Assembly: GCA_937923325.1 (NCBI GenBank)
Contig: CAKZUQ010000024.1
Location: 1-46,468 of the forward strand
DNA length: 46,468 bases
Reading direction: 5' to 3'
Source: an uncultured Bacteriovoracaceae bacterium
GTDB taxonomy: Bacteria > Bdellovibrionota > Bacteriovoracia > Bacteriovoracales > Bacteriovoracaceae
The notes below the pieces were generated by a model. That model saw only the letters and a program-made list of their open reading frames with translations. It was not told the origin of the DNA and did not search any database. A program made the position numbers and the translations under genes. Each line of letters opens with the position of its first letter. Position 1 is the stretch's first letter. Positions 33,837-42,454 of this stretch are shown here, piece after piece.

Positions 33837-34511
33837 TTATGACGTAATATTGAGTAAGTAATTTTTGTAGTAAAACTCTAGATCTTTTAAAATAATTTTT
33901 TTTAGAAAAATATCAGATTCTTGTAAATTTCTTTTGAAGATTTCAAAAGTATACTCTTTAAAATAGATACTGCTTACTTCTCCAAAGCTTAGATGCCACA
34001 ACTCTTTTGAGACTCCTCCTAAATCTTCAGCATAAGGTCTAAAGAAACTATAAGAATTATTGCTAGATATTTTATTTGTAAGCTCTGTGGTTAAAGTTTT
34101 AAAATCAGTCTCATATTCTTGATTATTAAGATCTACTTGAGACTTTTCTTTTATGTTTTTATCAAATACATCTAAGTCAGTTCCCCAGTGGTGCCTACTT
34201 GCTCCTGGAATAGCTGACCATGTTAAAATAGATTGTAATATTTCTTCTTCTGACAGTGAGTTATAGTCTAGTAGGTTTCCAGTGGAGTCATAGAGCTTTC
34301 TTTTTCCTTCAACTTTATCATTCCATATGGATAGTTGTCTCTCAAAGCTTCTGTAAGCACTTACAATTTGTAAGTCTATGTCATAAATAGCAAGTTCTTT
34401 TTGAAGCTTAAGGAAGGAATCTAGAGTTCTAACTTCTAGTTGAAATTGATTGAATTGACTTAAGTGTGCATCAGTTCTACCTGTTAGTGTATTAAAATTA
34501 ATGTTATGCAT
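33837..34511 (-). CDS. D-alanyl-D-alanine carboxypeptidase, VanY/M15B-like
   Basis: M15-type zinc peptidase acting on the D-Ala-D-Ala end of murein peptides. SAYRSFERQ precedes the zinc-site motif SRHHWGTDLDVF with His107 and Asp114; catalytic Glu169 and zinc ligand His172 are in ELWHLSFG. There is no signal peptide, so the enzyme would be cytoplasmic or exported by an unusual route, unlike most VanY proteins. Divergent from the C92 amidase/epimerase pair, which fits a murein theme. Confidence 0.87.
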   Translation of the reverse strand: MHNINFNTLTGRTDAHLSQFNQFQLEVRTLDSFLKLQKELAIYDIDLQIVSAYRSFERQLSIWNDKVEGKRKLYDSTGNLLDYNSLSEEEILQSILTWSAIPGASRHHWGTDLDVFDKNIKEKSQVDLNNQEYETDFKTLTTELTNKISSNNSYSFFRPYAEDLGGVSKELWHLSFGEVSSIYFKEYTFEIFKRNLQESDIFLKKIILKDLEFYYKNYLLNITS

Positions 34512-34584
34512 AAGTCTTAAGTCCTTTAAATCATTATAACTTAAAAAGCTTATATTTTGATAATATTTAAGCTATATTTTGGCC

Positions 34585-35151
34585 ATGAAAACAATTTTTT
34601 TATTAATGCTAGTGTCTCAGTCAATTTTTGCTCTAAAACTAAAAACCGGAGATGTTTTACTTCAACCATTACATTGCAGATTATGTAACTTAATTGAAGC
34701 TCAAACAAAATCTATATATTCCCATATTGGTATTGTTATCAATGATAGTGGAGATGTTGCAGAAGCTTTTATAAAGGTTAGAAAAGTTAGTTTTCAAGAG
34801 TTCGATACTAAAACTCAAAAAAATCAAAAAATTAAAGTCGTAAGGCCAAAATTTGAGGTTCGTAATATTGAGACAACCTTTATGAACAAGTTTAATGGTT
34901 TGTCTTATGACTCTGATTTTTTGTGGAATAACTATAACGACAAAGGTCAAAAGATCTATTGCTCTGAACTTGTCTTTTTACTTTTGGAGCCATTTTCTAC
35001 AAATATTCCTTATCCCGTACCTATGGCCTATGATGTAAACACTGAACTTTGGAAAAAGTTTTTTAAGGGCAATATTCCTTTTGATGAGCCAGGTATTTCT
35101 CCAGCTGCATTTGATAATGAAGAGATGTTTGAGTTCGTAGGTGAACTGTAA
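34585..35151 (+). CDS. Exported permuted papain-like hydrolase (YiiX/C92 family)
   Basis: The start is ATG 34585, giving the signal peptide MKTIFLLMLVSQSIFA; a TTG at 34579 would only add two residues. The domain follows the circularly permuted NlpC/P60 layout: LKTGDVLLQ, catalytic His in IYSHIGIVI near the front, and catalytic Cys in KIYCSELVFLLL towards the end. Such enzymes act on amides or esters of murein or lipids; the substrate is not known. The next gene follows its stop codon directly, indicating an operon. Confidence 0.82.
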   Translation: MKTIFLLMLVSQSIFALKLKTGDVLLQPLHCRLCNLIEAQTKSIYSHIGIVINDSGDVAEAFIKVRKVSFQEFDTKTQKNQKIKVVRPKFEVRNIETTFMNKFNGLSYDSDFLWNNYNDKGQKIYCSELVFLLLEPFSTNIPYPVPMAYDVNTELWKKFFKGNIPFDEPGISPAAFDNEEMFEFVGEL

Positions 35152-36120
35152 TTGAAAATTTCAATTGAGAAAATAGAATTAGAGCTAAAAGTTAATTGGA
35201 AACTCTCAAGAAATGAAACCCTTTTAAAAGAAAATTTTATTCTTCGCTTAGAGAAAAATAACGTTGTCGGACTTGGGGAAGTTGCACCAAATATTCGCTA
35301 TGATGAAACACCAATAAAGATTCAGCAAGACTTTCAATCTCTTTTAGAAAGATCCAAAAATGAGACAATTAGTGATATTTTAAAAGACAACTCTTTTTGT
35401 AACAGTTTTAATTTTGCCTTAGATAGTGCTCATATACATTTAAAGTCTTTACTAGAAGACAAAAAGATTTATGAACTTTTAGATCTAGAAAAGCCTTTAG
35501 AATTAAAAACATCATATACTGTGCCTATAATGGACGAAAGTAAGCTTGAAAATTATCTAGATGGTATTAAACAATTTGATTTTATCAAAGTGAAAGTAAA
35601 TAAGGATAATGCAATTTCTTTTTGTCAAAAGATTGGAACTCTTACTAATAAGAAGTTAAGAATTGATGGGAATGAAGCATGGGACTCTATTGAAGAATAT
35701 TTAATCTTTGAAAATGCAATAAGAACTTTAAATGTTGAATTTATCGAACAGCCTTTTTGTTCTTCTCGATCCGATTTATATCTAAAGTTAAGGCCAATAT
35801 CTAAATTTTTAATCATGGCCGATGAATCTATTACTTCTTGTGTTGACTTCAATGAGATAGAGAAGTGTTTTCATGGAGTAAATATAAAGCTTATGAAGGC
35901 GAGAAGCTTTTCAAATGCAATAGTGCTTTTAAAAGAAGCAAAAAGAAGAAATTTAAAAACAATGTTGGGTTGTATGATAGAGACAAGTCTTGGAATATCT
36001 TATGCTATGAACTTATATGAATTAGTTGATTATTTTGACTTAGACGGGTCGCTTCTTATAAAAAACGACCCATTTAACTTAATTACTTTAGATAAAGGTA
36101 AATTATACCTTAGATCCTAG
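35152..36120 (+). CDS. L-Ala-D/L-Glu epimerase (dipeptide epimerase, enolase superfamily)
   Basis: Enolase-superfamily enzyme of the muconate-lactonising subgroup. Catalytic Lys148 is in IKVKVN and Lys246 in VNIKLMK; metal ligands are Asp172 (IDGNEAW), Glu199 (FIEQPF) and Asp224 (MADES). GCMIETSLG and the D-x-D of YFDLDGSLL (296-298) mark dipeptide epimerases rather than o-succinylbenzoate synthases. It converts L-Ala-D-Glu from murein into L-Ala-L-Glu for reuse. TTG start directly after the C92 gene, with AGGTGA upstream. In E. coli the epimerase neighbours mpaA; here the MpaA-like gene is 25 kb away. Confidence 0.87.
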   Translation: MKISIEKIELELKVNWKLSRNETLLKENFILRLEKNNVVGLGEVAPNIRYDETPIKIQQDFQSLLERSKNETISDILKDNSFCNSFNFALDSAHIHLKSLLEDKKIYELLDLEKPLELKTSYTVPIMDESKLENYLDGIKQFDFIKVKVNKDNAISFCQKIGTLTNKKLRIDGNEAWDSIEEYLIFENAIRTLNVEFIEQPFCSSRSDLYLKLRPISKFLIMADESITSCVDFNEIEKCFHGVNIKLMKARSFSNAIVLLKEAKRRNLKTMLGCMIETSLGISYAMNLYELVDYFDLDGSLLIKNDPFNLITLDKGKLYLRS

Positions 36121-36590
36121 TGGTTGTGTCCACCAGCTCCATGAGCATGACCGTGAGAAATTTCTTCAGCAGTTGCCTCTCTTTTTTCAGTAATTTCTAT
36201 ATCAAAAAATAAATCTTTTCCGGCCATAGGGTGATTTCCATCAATATTTATATCTTCACCGTTAATGCTCATAACTGTAAATAATGGAGCATTTGGATCT
36301 TCATTAACTTGAAATTGATCTCCAACTTTAAGATCTGCATCTTCTGGAAATTGTGATCTTTTTACAGTTATTTTTAGATCTTCGATTTCCTCTCCATAGC
36401 CTTCTTCTGCTGTAACATGAACATTTTTCTTATCCCCAACATTCATAGGAGAGATTTCTTTTTCTAATCCAGGGATAATATGACCAGTCCCTTCTAGAAT
36501 TAATAGAGGTGTTTGACCTTCAGAACTATCTATTGTTGTTCCATCTTTGTCTTTTAGTGTGTAGTGAAATCCAATTACATTTTGAGTCAT
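36117..36590 (-). CDS. slyD: SlyD-like FKBP peptidyl-prolyl isomerase
   Basis: The 157-aa protein has the SlyD arrangement: a split FKBP domain (FHYTLKDKDG, LEGTGHIIPGLEKEI) with the IF chaperone insert in between (TAEEGYGEE to DGNHPMAGK) and the strand LFFDIEITEKREAT. The tail HGHAHGAGGHNH is a short His-rich metal-binding extension. Cytoplasmic folding helper, in other bacteria also a nickel chaperone. Its stop overlaps the end of the convergent epimerase gene by four bases. Confidence 0.93.
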   Translation of the reverse strand: MTQNVIGFHYTLKDKDGTTIDSSEGQTPLLILEGTGHIIPGLEKEISPMNVGDKKNVHVTAEEGYGEEIEDLKITVKRSQFPEDADLKVGDQFQVNEDPNAPLFTVMSINGEDINIDGNHPMAGKDLFFDIEITEKREATAEEISHGHAHGAGGHNH

Positions 36591-36608
36591 TTTAAATCCT
36601 TCGTTTTG

Positions 36609-37418
36609 TTATATGATTGTTAAGCAAAGTTTCTTTTTTTCTATTATCTCTTTGATATCTTCTTTCGTGTAGGTCTTAAAGAGTTTATTTAGCTTGTTAA
36701 AAGTATGATCTGTCGTATCAAATCGATCATCAGTATGCAAAGAAATCTTAAAGATTTCACAGAAATCATGCCATAAATGCTCTTCTACCGTTGCTAGGGC
36801 AACCTTTGAATTATCTTTAAGTTCATAAATTTTGTAACAAGGAAATTTACCAGTGTGTAAAAAGCTAGAAGATTTAACCTTAGGACTCAATTTATCAATA
36901 GTAACCTTGGCAACTTCGTTGAGGTAGACAATATAGTCAGATTGTTGCTGATCTTTAGAGTGTTTAAATAGTGCACTTGTGGCCATTAGAGCTATTTTAT
37001 TTGCTAGCTCAACTCCCATGATAGGAATAAATGGTAAACTTTGTTCCCCAATATTTTGAAAGCTTTTAGATTCAGCAAGTGCATTTAAGTCATGCATTGG
37101 CGTTCTTTTTGGGGTTGAGCCAATTTCGATAAGGATCTTGTAGTTGATGTTTTGTTTAACGAAATCTTTAACTTTTCTATTTGGAACTATTACAATATCA
37201 ACTTTATTTGAAGGTGAAGTCTTTTGAATTACTTTGCCTTTATTGATTGATTGATACCAGTCATAAAAAATGTCTTCTTTTACCAATGAAAATGGATCTT
37301 TTTTTAATTCAACTTTAGTGACATCAGCTCCAAGTTCCATAAGAATTGAACTTGCAAGAGGTCCTGGAAGTCTGGAGCTATAGTCAAAGACTGTAACTCC
37401 TGAAAGGTTATTGTTCAT
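36609..37418 (-). CDS. Short CaiB/BaiF-type class III CoA-transferase-like protein
   Basis: I choose the ATG at 37418 (MNNNLSGVTVFDY); a GTG at 37463 adds a basic stretch not seen in the family. The N-terminus VTVFDYSSRLPGPLASSILM followed by ELGADVTKVE is the family's CoA-binding Rossmann start. SDYIVYLNEVAK is in the place of the segment with the catalytic Asp, and FPCYKIYELKDNSKVALATV matches the later GPYxxY-type region. At about 269 aa it is much shorter than the usual 380-420, so one domain is trimmed. Activity (CoA transfer or racemisation) is uncertain. Overlaps the upstream DUF255 gene by 11 bases. Confidence 0.7.
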   Translation of the reverse strand: MNNNLSGVTVFDYSSRLPGPLASSILMELGADVTKVELKKDPFSLVKEDIFYDWYQSINKGKVIQKTSPSNKVDIVIVPNRKVKDFVKQNINYKILIEIGSTPKRTPMHDLNALAESKSFQNIGEQSLPFIPIMGVELANKIALMATSALFKHSKDQQQSDYIVYLNEVAKVTIDKLSPKVKSSSFLHTGKFPCYKIYELKDNSKVALATVEEHLWHDFCEIFKISLHTDDRFDTTDHTFNKLNKLFKTYTKEDIKEIIEKKKLCLTII

Positions 37419-39444
37419 CTTTATTTGTAAAAGTTTCTTTAAAACTTTCAAAGTCTTTACCACTTACTTCAGTAACTTGATTGTTCTTAATACTCCAATC
37501 TTCGTTTTTAGAATACGTTATTGCGAATCTTGAGCTGAATCTTGTGTAAAAAGCTTGTATTTTCTCTTCTTCTATCCATTTGAAAGGAATTTCTAAAATT
37601 TTAAATGCTTCATTTGGGTATGTCAGTGCTCTTAGAGATTCACCAAATGCAAGAGGATTTTGTAACGCTAGATGGGTCAATTCTTTGATAAATGGTTCTA
37701 GCTCTTTATTAAATTTATTACCATTTAAAATAGCGCCCCATTTTCTATAATTGAATATAAATGTCGAAAGAGGTGATTTAAATGGTTGATCAAAAATTTG
37801 AACATGTACATTTAGCTTTTGCTCTTCTTTTGATTTTAGTGAGCTTACAAAAAATTGATCTTCTTTAAAAAAGTGATCAAAGATAAACTCAACAATATCT
37901 GATGAGTTTTTTAGAAACTTTTCTGCACCCGAGATTTCATAAAACCTTAAACTTAAATCTAAAAGAGAAGAGTAATTCTCAAATAAAGGTGTTAATCGTT
38001 CATTAGTAGTCGAATTTATAATGTAAGAGTTTGATTTTAAATCATTCTTAATAAATGTTTTATGGATATCGTCAAAAGTATTTGAGAGTAACTCAAATGC
38101 AGACTTAGAGATAATATCAATGTTTGAATATTGAATAACATCAATTAGAGCTGAGAGAATTTGGAAGTTATACGATGCTATTCCTTTTGAATCCGTCTTT
38201 GGAGGTATTCTCTCTTTTCTCGATATTTGCAAGGCCATCTTTACTTTTCTAACTTTTTCCCAGTTCGAAGGATCATAAAACTTATCTTTTAGTTCTTTAT
38301 TTAATGAGATAATATTCAGTTTATTGTCATAGTTACCACTATCACTAATATTGAAAACCTCTAACAGAAAGTCCATATCAGATTCTAGTTCTTCGTCATA
38401 ATCAATAATTGCATCTATGAATTCGTCTTTTGAAAAAGTAAAGTAGAGTCCATCAACTCCTTCACTTGATGACCCTTGAGCGGTAAAGAAATATTTTTTT
38501 TCACTTAGCATTTCTGTTTCAAGGTAATCAATAGTTTGAATTATAGAGTCATATATTAATGGAGAAGGGTATATCAAAGATGTTTTAATAAGAACTCTTA
38601 ACAGTGTCGCCTGATCATATATTGATTTTTCAAACTGAGGCGTTAGCCATTGTTCATCTTTACTATAAGAGTGAATGCCACCTTTAGCATGGTCGTAAAT
38701 TCCACCCATTATCATATTTTCGACTGATTTAATTATATGGGTTACAGATTCTTCTGGTAACATTCCTTCTAGGACTTGCTCAATAGCATATTCGTAAAAT
38801 GAAAGATTAGATAATTTAGGAGCTGCTCCATATCCTCCGTTATCATTGTCTTGATAATCTTTTAAGGCATTCATTACAGCTACAGGTAAAGGAAAATGCC
38901 CTTCAAAGTCTAGTTGTTCACTAGCTTTTGGTTTGGAAGATAAAACATTTTTAATCTTTTCAGAGTTTTCAAGGAGTTTAGACCTATTCGTTTTATAAGA
39001 ATTTGCCATTGAGTTTGCTATGCTTATAAATTCTTTAGATTTATCTTCAGATCTAAAAGGAATATAAGTTGTTGCAAAATATGGACTTAAGTCACTGAAA
39101 GCAAATACATTCAATGGCCATCCACCAATATTTGAAGAAACTTGTGATGCCAGTTGATAGTAAAGTGATAAGTCTGGGCACTCATCTTTATCAATCTTAA
39201 TTGAAATAAAATGATCATTTAAAACTTTAGCAACATCATCATTTGAAAAGCTTTCTTCGTTCATAATGTCACTTAGGTGGTTTGCTTGATATCCAATTGA
39301 TATAAATAAAGGTTTATCTTCTTTTTGTGCAAGTTTTAGAGCTTCTAGACTAAATGGATACCATTTAATTGGATTATCTTTATGAGCGAGCAGATATTGA
39401 GAGTTCTGTGAGGCCAAATTATTAGAATTTAATTCCAAAGACAT
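37408..39444 (-). CDS. DUF255/YyaL-family thioredoxin-like protein lacking its cysteines
   Basis: The N-terminal thioredoxin-like DUF255 domain is followed by an (alpha/alpha)6-barrel-like region, total 678 aa, as in YyaL/SPATA20 proteins. Landmarks are SQYLLAHKDNPIKWYPFS, SSNIGGWPLNVF, GGYGAAPKLS and GGIYDHAKGGIHSYS. The hallmark GYSTCHWCHVM motif is replaced by GYQANHLSDIM (51-61): both Cys are lost (Asn55, Ser58). A redox role is therefore unlikely. AAGGA ribosome-binding site seven bases before the ATG. Cotranscribed with the CaiB-like gene. Confidence 0.86.
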   Translation of the reverse strand: MSLELNSNNLASQNSQYLLAHKDNPIKWYPFSLEALKLAQKEDKPLFISIGYQANHLSDIMNEESFSNDDVAKVLNDHFISIKIDKDECPDLSLYYQLASQVSSNIGGWPLNVFAFSDLSPYFATTYIPFRSEDKSKEFISIANSMANSYKTNRSKLLENSEKIKNVLSSKPKASEQLDFEGHFPLPVAVMNALKDYQDNDNGGYGAAPKLSNLSFYEYAIEQVLEGMLPEESVTHIIKSVENMIMGGIYDHAKGGIHSYSKDEQWLTPQFEKSIYDQATLLRVLIKTSLIYPSPLIYDSIIQTIDYLETEMLSEKKYFFTAQGSSSEGVDGLYFTFSKDEFIDAIIDYDEELESDMDFLLEVFNISDSGNYDNKLNIISLNKELKDKFYDPSNWEKVRKVKMALQISRKERIPPKTDSKGIASYNFQILSALIDVIQYSNIDIISKSAFELLSNTFDDIHKTFIKNDLKSNSYIINSTTNERLTPLFENYSSLLDLSLRFYEISGAEKFLKNSSDIVEFIFDHFFKEDQFFVSSLKSKEEQKLNVHVQIFDQPFKSPLSTFIFNYRKWGAILNGNKFNKELEPFIKELTHLALQNPLAFGESLRALTYPNEAFKILEIPFKWIEEEKIQAFYTRFSSRFAITYSKNEDWSIKNNQVTEVSGKDFESFKETFTNKDEQ

Positions 39445-39552
39445 ACTTTTTTCCTTATGAAGCTGTTATTACAGCATATAATGCGTATATTTTTCTCATT
39501 TTTCAATAAGTTATTTGCATTTGGTATTCAATAGCGCTAGAAATGCTGCATT

Positions 39553-40311
39553 ATGCAAGAAAAATACATGAAAAAGCTCTTAGAGACTTTTGAATATTTA
39601 GGTTCTTTAATCCAAGTTAGAAATCTGCTTTTGAGTTTTATCGTGTCTTTTGCTTTTGCTAAAAACATTAGGTTTATTCAGTTTGAAAACCTTGTTGCCT
39701 TTAAGACCGAAGCAACTATTTCTAATAAAAGCTTCACCTTAAGAAAAGAATTGAATTTTTTGAAAATTGATCCTGAATATAAGCAATATCTTTTAGGACA
39801 TGAGAACTTATTTTTAGAACAGAAAATAATGAAGTTTCTTCCAAGAAATATCAGAAAAAAAGCCAGTAAGTACATACGTCCTATAATTGAGGTTTCTGAT
39901 TTTTATGGATTAGATCCATTATGGGTAATTTCAATTGTCTGGACTGAAAGTCACTTTAAAGTAGATAGCAAGAGTCATGTTGGAGCAGTTGGACTTATGC
40001 AACTCATGCCAAGAACAAGACAATATCTAGAGAAAAAAATGAAAGGACAATTCAGGTTCTCAAAAGTTCGCCCCGACATTCCTTATGCTAATGAATTCTA
40101 CTCTAAGCAACTAAGAAATATTGAAATTGGAGTTCATTATCTATACAAGCTCAAAAGAAGATTTCATTACCAAAACCTTGCTACAATAGCCTATAACATG
40201 GGACCAACTTGGACCAAAAGAAGACTAAATAAAAAAATAAAAATTGGAAATAATAATCAATATCTAGATAAAGTGTTTAGAAGTTACAAATATATATCAA
40301 AAAAACTATGA
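39553..40311 (+). CDS. Lytic transglycosylase, SLT/MltE-like
   Basis: Murein lytic enzyme of the lysozyme fold. Catalytic Glu132 is in VWTESHFKVDS, followed by VGAVGLMQLMPRTR, then RNIEIGVHYLYKL and ATIAYNMGP, the standard SLT motif series. A hydrophobic segment at residues 22-36 is a signal anchor or signal peptide. It would cleave glycan strands to 1,6-anhydro ends. The C-terminus is very basic. A second in-frame ATG at 39568 is also possible; neither has a clear ribosome-binding site. Overlaps the next gene by four bases. Confidence 0.88.
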   Translation: MQEKYMKKLLETFEYLGSLIQVRNLLLSFIVSFAFAKNIRFIQFENLVAFKTEATISNKSFTLRKELNFLKIDPEYKQYLLGHENLFLEQKIMKFLPRNIRKKASKYIRPIIEVSDFYGLDPLWVISIVWTESHFKVDSKSHVGAVGLMQLMPRTRQYLEKKMKGQFRFSKVRPDIPYANEFYSKQLRNIEIGVHYLYKLKRRFHYQNLATIAYNMGPTWTKRRLNKKIKIGNNNQYLDKVFRSYKYISKKL

Positions 40312-40733
40312 ATAAGATGGTAGAAAAGCTTTTAAGTCTTCGAATAAAATTAGAAGAAATTAATAATCTAATCTTTAAAACTCTTTCTGAAAGAAGAGAC
40401 GTTGTATTTCAAATTCAAGAAATAAAACATACTCAAGGTTTACAAATCTATGACAAGTGTAGAGAATTAGAACTTTTCAAAAAAGATTCGCAAAGACTAT
40501 CTAAACTCAGCTCATTAGAGTTATTAGTTTATTCTCTAATGATTGAAAATGATGCAAATAAATTCGATGGAACTTACCCTTCATGGAGTAAAAAAGAACA
40601 TTTAGATTCAATTTCTGATAATTCTATTTCAGAGTTAATTAACCCTCTACTATTGGCCTTATTTGATAAAAAAAGTTACTCTTCTCTAAATATAAAACAT
40701 GAATTTCAAGTTGATGATAATGAACTCAAATAA
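40308..40733 (+). CDS. Chorismate mutase, AroQ type
   Basis: The first helix pattern matches AroQ position by position: Arg12, Arg29, Lys40, Asp49 and Glu53 correspond to the E. coli active-site Arg11, Arg28, Lys39, Asp48 and Glu52. It converts chorismate to prephenate for Phe and Tyr synthesis. The third-helix residues (Ser84 and Gln88 in E. coli) are not obvious, and about 50 extra C-terminal residues follow. The gene overlaps the transglycosylase (ATGA) and cmk genes. A DAHP synthase for the same pathway is at 25019. Confidence 0.78.
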   Translation: MNKMVEKLLSLRIKLEEINNLIFKTLSERRDVVFQIQEIKHTQGLQIYDKCRELELFKKDSQRLSKLSSLELLVYSLMIENDANKFDGTYPSWSKKEHLDSISDNSISELINPLLLALFDKKSYSSLNIKHEFQVDDNELK

Positions 40734-41424
40734 TTATGCAAAAGTAATTGCTATAGATGGACCAAGTGGAAGTGGTAAATCTACTATAGCTAAGAATATC
40801 GCTAAAAAATTAAACCTAGTATACCTTGATACAGGAGCAATGTTCAGAGCCTTATCTATTGTTCTTGATAGATCTTGTGTAAAAACAGAAATTGGAGTAA
40901 CAAAAAAATTAGCTCTTTTAGATTTTGTTTATAAAAATAAAGATAAGGTTTATGTAAGTATCGACGGTGAAGATCTATCTGATAAAATAAGAGCTCATGA
41001 AGTTTCTAAACTTGCTTCTTTTTATTCTCAATTTGATGCTGTTAGAAACTATTTAGCCGATCTTCAAAGAGATATCGCTGGGGAGCAGCCTTCAATATTA
41101 GAGGGACGTGATATTGGTACCGTAATCTTCCCAAATGCAGCTATTAAAATCTTCTTAAGTGCAGACCCAGTAATACGCGCAAAAAGAAGACTAGATCAGT
41201 TAATTGAAAAAAATCCAAATAATGAACAAAAATACAGTATAGAGTCTATCTTAAAGGATATAAAAGATAGGGATTTGAGTGATTCTACTAGAGATGTTGC
41301 TCCTTTATTAAAAGCAAGTGATGCTATTGATGTAGATACAACTTCTATGACAATCAAAGAAGTTGAACAAAAAATAATTGATATTTATGAACTTAAAAAA
41401 GAGATATTTAAAAATGATAACTGA
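40720..41424 (+). CDS. cmk: Cytidylate kinase
   Basis: Phosphorylates CMP and dCMP with ATP. The P-loop is DGPSGSGKST; the CMP-binding loop LDTGAMFRAL and the segment EGRDIGTVIFPNA are intact; the lid and Arg-containing motif appear as DRDLSDSTRDVAPL. Three in-frame ATGs (40699, 40714, 40720) are possible; the last gives the closest fit to family N-termini, but no Shine-Dalgarno decides. It overlaps the chorismate mutase gene by 14 bases and the heptose kinase gene by 11. Confidence 0.95.
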   Translation: MNSNNYAKVIAIDGPSGSGKSTIAKNIAKKLNLVYLDTGAMFRALSIVLDRSCVKTEIGVTKKLALLDFVYKNKDKVYVSIDGEDLSDKIRAHEVSKLASFYSQFDAVRNYLADLQRDIAGEQPSILEGRDIGTVIFPNAAIKIFLSADPVIRAKRRLDQLIEKNPNNEQKYSIESILKDIKDRDLSDSTRDVAPLLKASDAIDVDTTSMTIKEVEQKIIDIYELKKEIFKNDN

Positions 41425-42424
41425 AAGTAGATTTAGTGATATTACAAATAAGTTTAATTCCTTGAAGCCTATCTTAGTTGTTGGTGATGTTGGTGTAGAT
41501 AAGTATTCATCTGGAATTGTAAAAAGAATTTCTCCAGAAGCTCCAGTGCCGATTTTAGAAGTAAATAAAGAGTGGCATAAGCTTGGTTTAGCAGCAAATG
41601 TTTCCGATAATCTCAAAAGTCTTGGTGTTGAGTCCACTCTTTGTTCAGTGATTGGAAATGATCAAAATGCCAGTACTTTAGAAGGACTCTTAGAAGAAAG
41701 TAATCTAAAGACATGGGGGATTGTAAGAGATAAAGAAAGAATGACAACTTTCAAAGAAAGAATCGTTGCTGAAGTTCAACAAATTTGTAGAGTTGACTAT
41801 GAAACAAAAAGTTTTCTTTCTGATGAAGCTTCAAAAAAACTTGTTGAAAGAGTTTTAGACTTTAGTACATCTCACAGTTCTATTATTTTAGAAGATTATG
41901 GAAAAGGCTTACTAACTGAAGGTGTATGCAAAGATGTTTTTGCTATTGCAAAAGATAAAAACTTATCTGTAGCGGTTGACCCTTCTAGAACCACGTCTCC
42001 TTTGTGGTATAAAGGTGCTACACTTCTTAAACCTAACTTTTTAGAAGCGAGCTTAATGATTAAATCTCTTGGATATTTTGAAGAAATGCAAGTCAGTGAT
42101 ATGGCAAAAATACTAGTAGATAAATTAGATTTAGAACAAGTAATCATTACTCTTGGTCCAAAAGGTATGGGGATGCTTGATGCTAAAGCTTCTGGAAAAT
42201 ATATTGAAATACCTACTGTGGCTAGAGAAGTATTTGATGTTTCTGGAGCTGGAGATACAGCTATTAGTGCTATAATGGCATCTATCAGTGCCGGTGCTAC
42301 TTTAGAGGAGGCCGCTTGGATTGGTAACTGTGCTTCTGGTGTAGTTGTTGGTAAAAGAGGAACAGCTCTTGTAACCAATGAAGAATTAAGCGATTTCTAT
42401 ATAAATTTAAAAAATAATCTATAA
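41414..42424 (+). CDS. hldE1: D-glycero-beta-D-manno-heptose-7-phosphate kinase (HldE1/RfaE1 domain)
   Basis: PfkB-fold sugar kinase for the LPS heptose precursor. Family motifs: VVGDVGVDKYSSG with KRISPEAPVPILEV, LGLAANVSDNLKSLG, ILEDYGKGLL, LKPNFLEA, the anion hole and base in DVSGAGDTAISA, and VVVGKRGTALV. Only the kinase half is here (about 336 aa); the adenylyltransferase half of bifunctional HldE must be separate. The start is ATG 41414; an upstream frame from 41378 overlaps cmk more and lacks a family match. It indicates that the cell makes heptose-containing LPS. Confidence 0.92.
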   Translation: MITESRFSDITNKFNSLKPILVVGDVGVDKYSSGIVKRISPEAPVPILEVNKEWHKLGLAANVSDNLKSLGVESTLCSVIGNDQNASTLEGLLEESNLKTWGIVRDKERMTTFKERIVAEVQQICRVDYETKSFLSDEASKKLVERVLDFSTSHSSIILEDYGKGLLTEGVCKDVFAIAKDKNLSVAVDPSRTTSPLWYKGATLLKPNFLEASLMIKSLGYFEEMQVSDMAKILVDKLDLEQVIITLGPKGMGMLDAKASGKYIEIPTVAREVFDVSGAGDTAISAIMASISAGATLEEAAWIGNCASGVVVGKRGTALVTNEELSDFYINLKNNL

Positions 42425-42439
42425 AACTTACGCTATGCG

Positions 42440-42448
42440 TGGTATAGT
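42440..42448 (+). promoter_or_regulatory. Extended -10 promoter of the riboswitch RNA
   Basis: TGG-TATAGT is an extended -10 element (TGn-TATAGT). The -35 region is poor, which such promoters tolerate. Transcription would begin near 42455, just before the aptamer. Confidence 0.5.
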
Positions 42449-42454
42449 ATATTA

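Noticed and set aside
39457..39475. GCTGT-TATT-ACAGC inverted repeat between divergent genes
   Set aside because: Only five pairs in an A+T-rich spacer; not distinguishable from chance.
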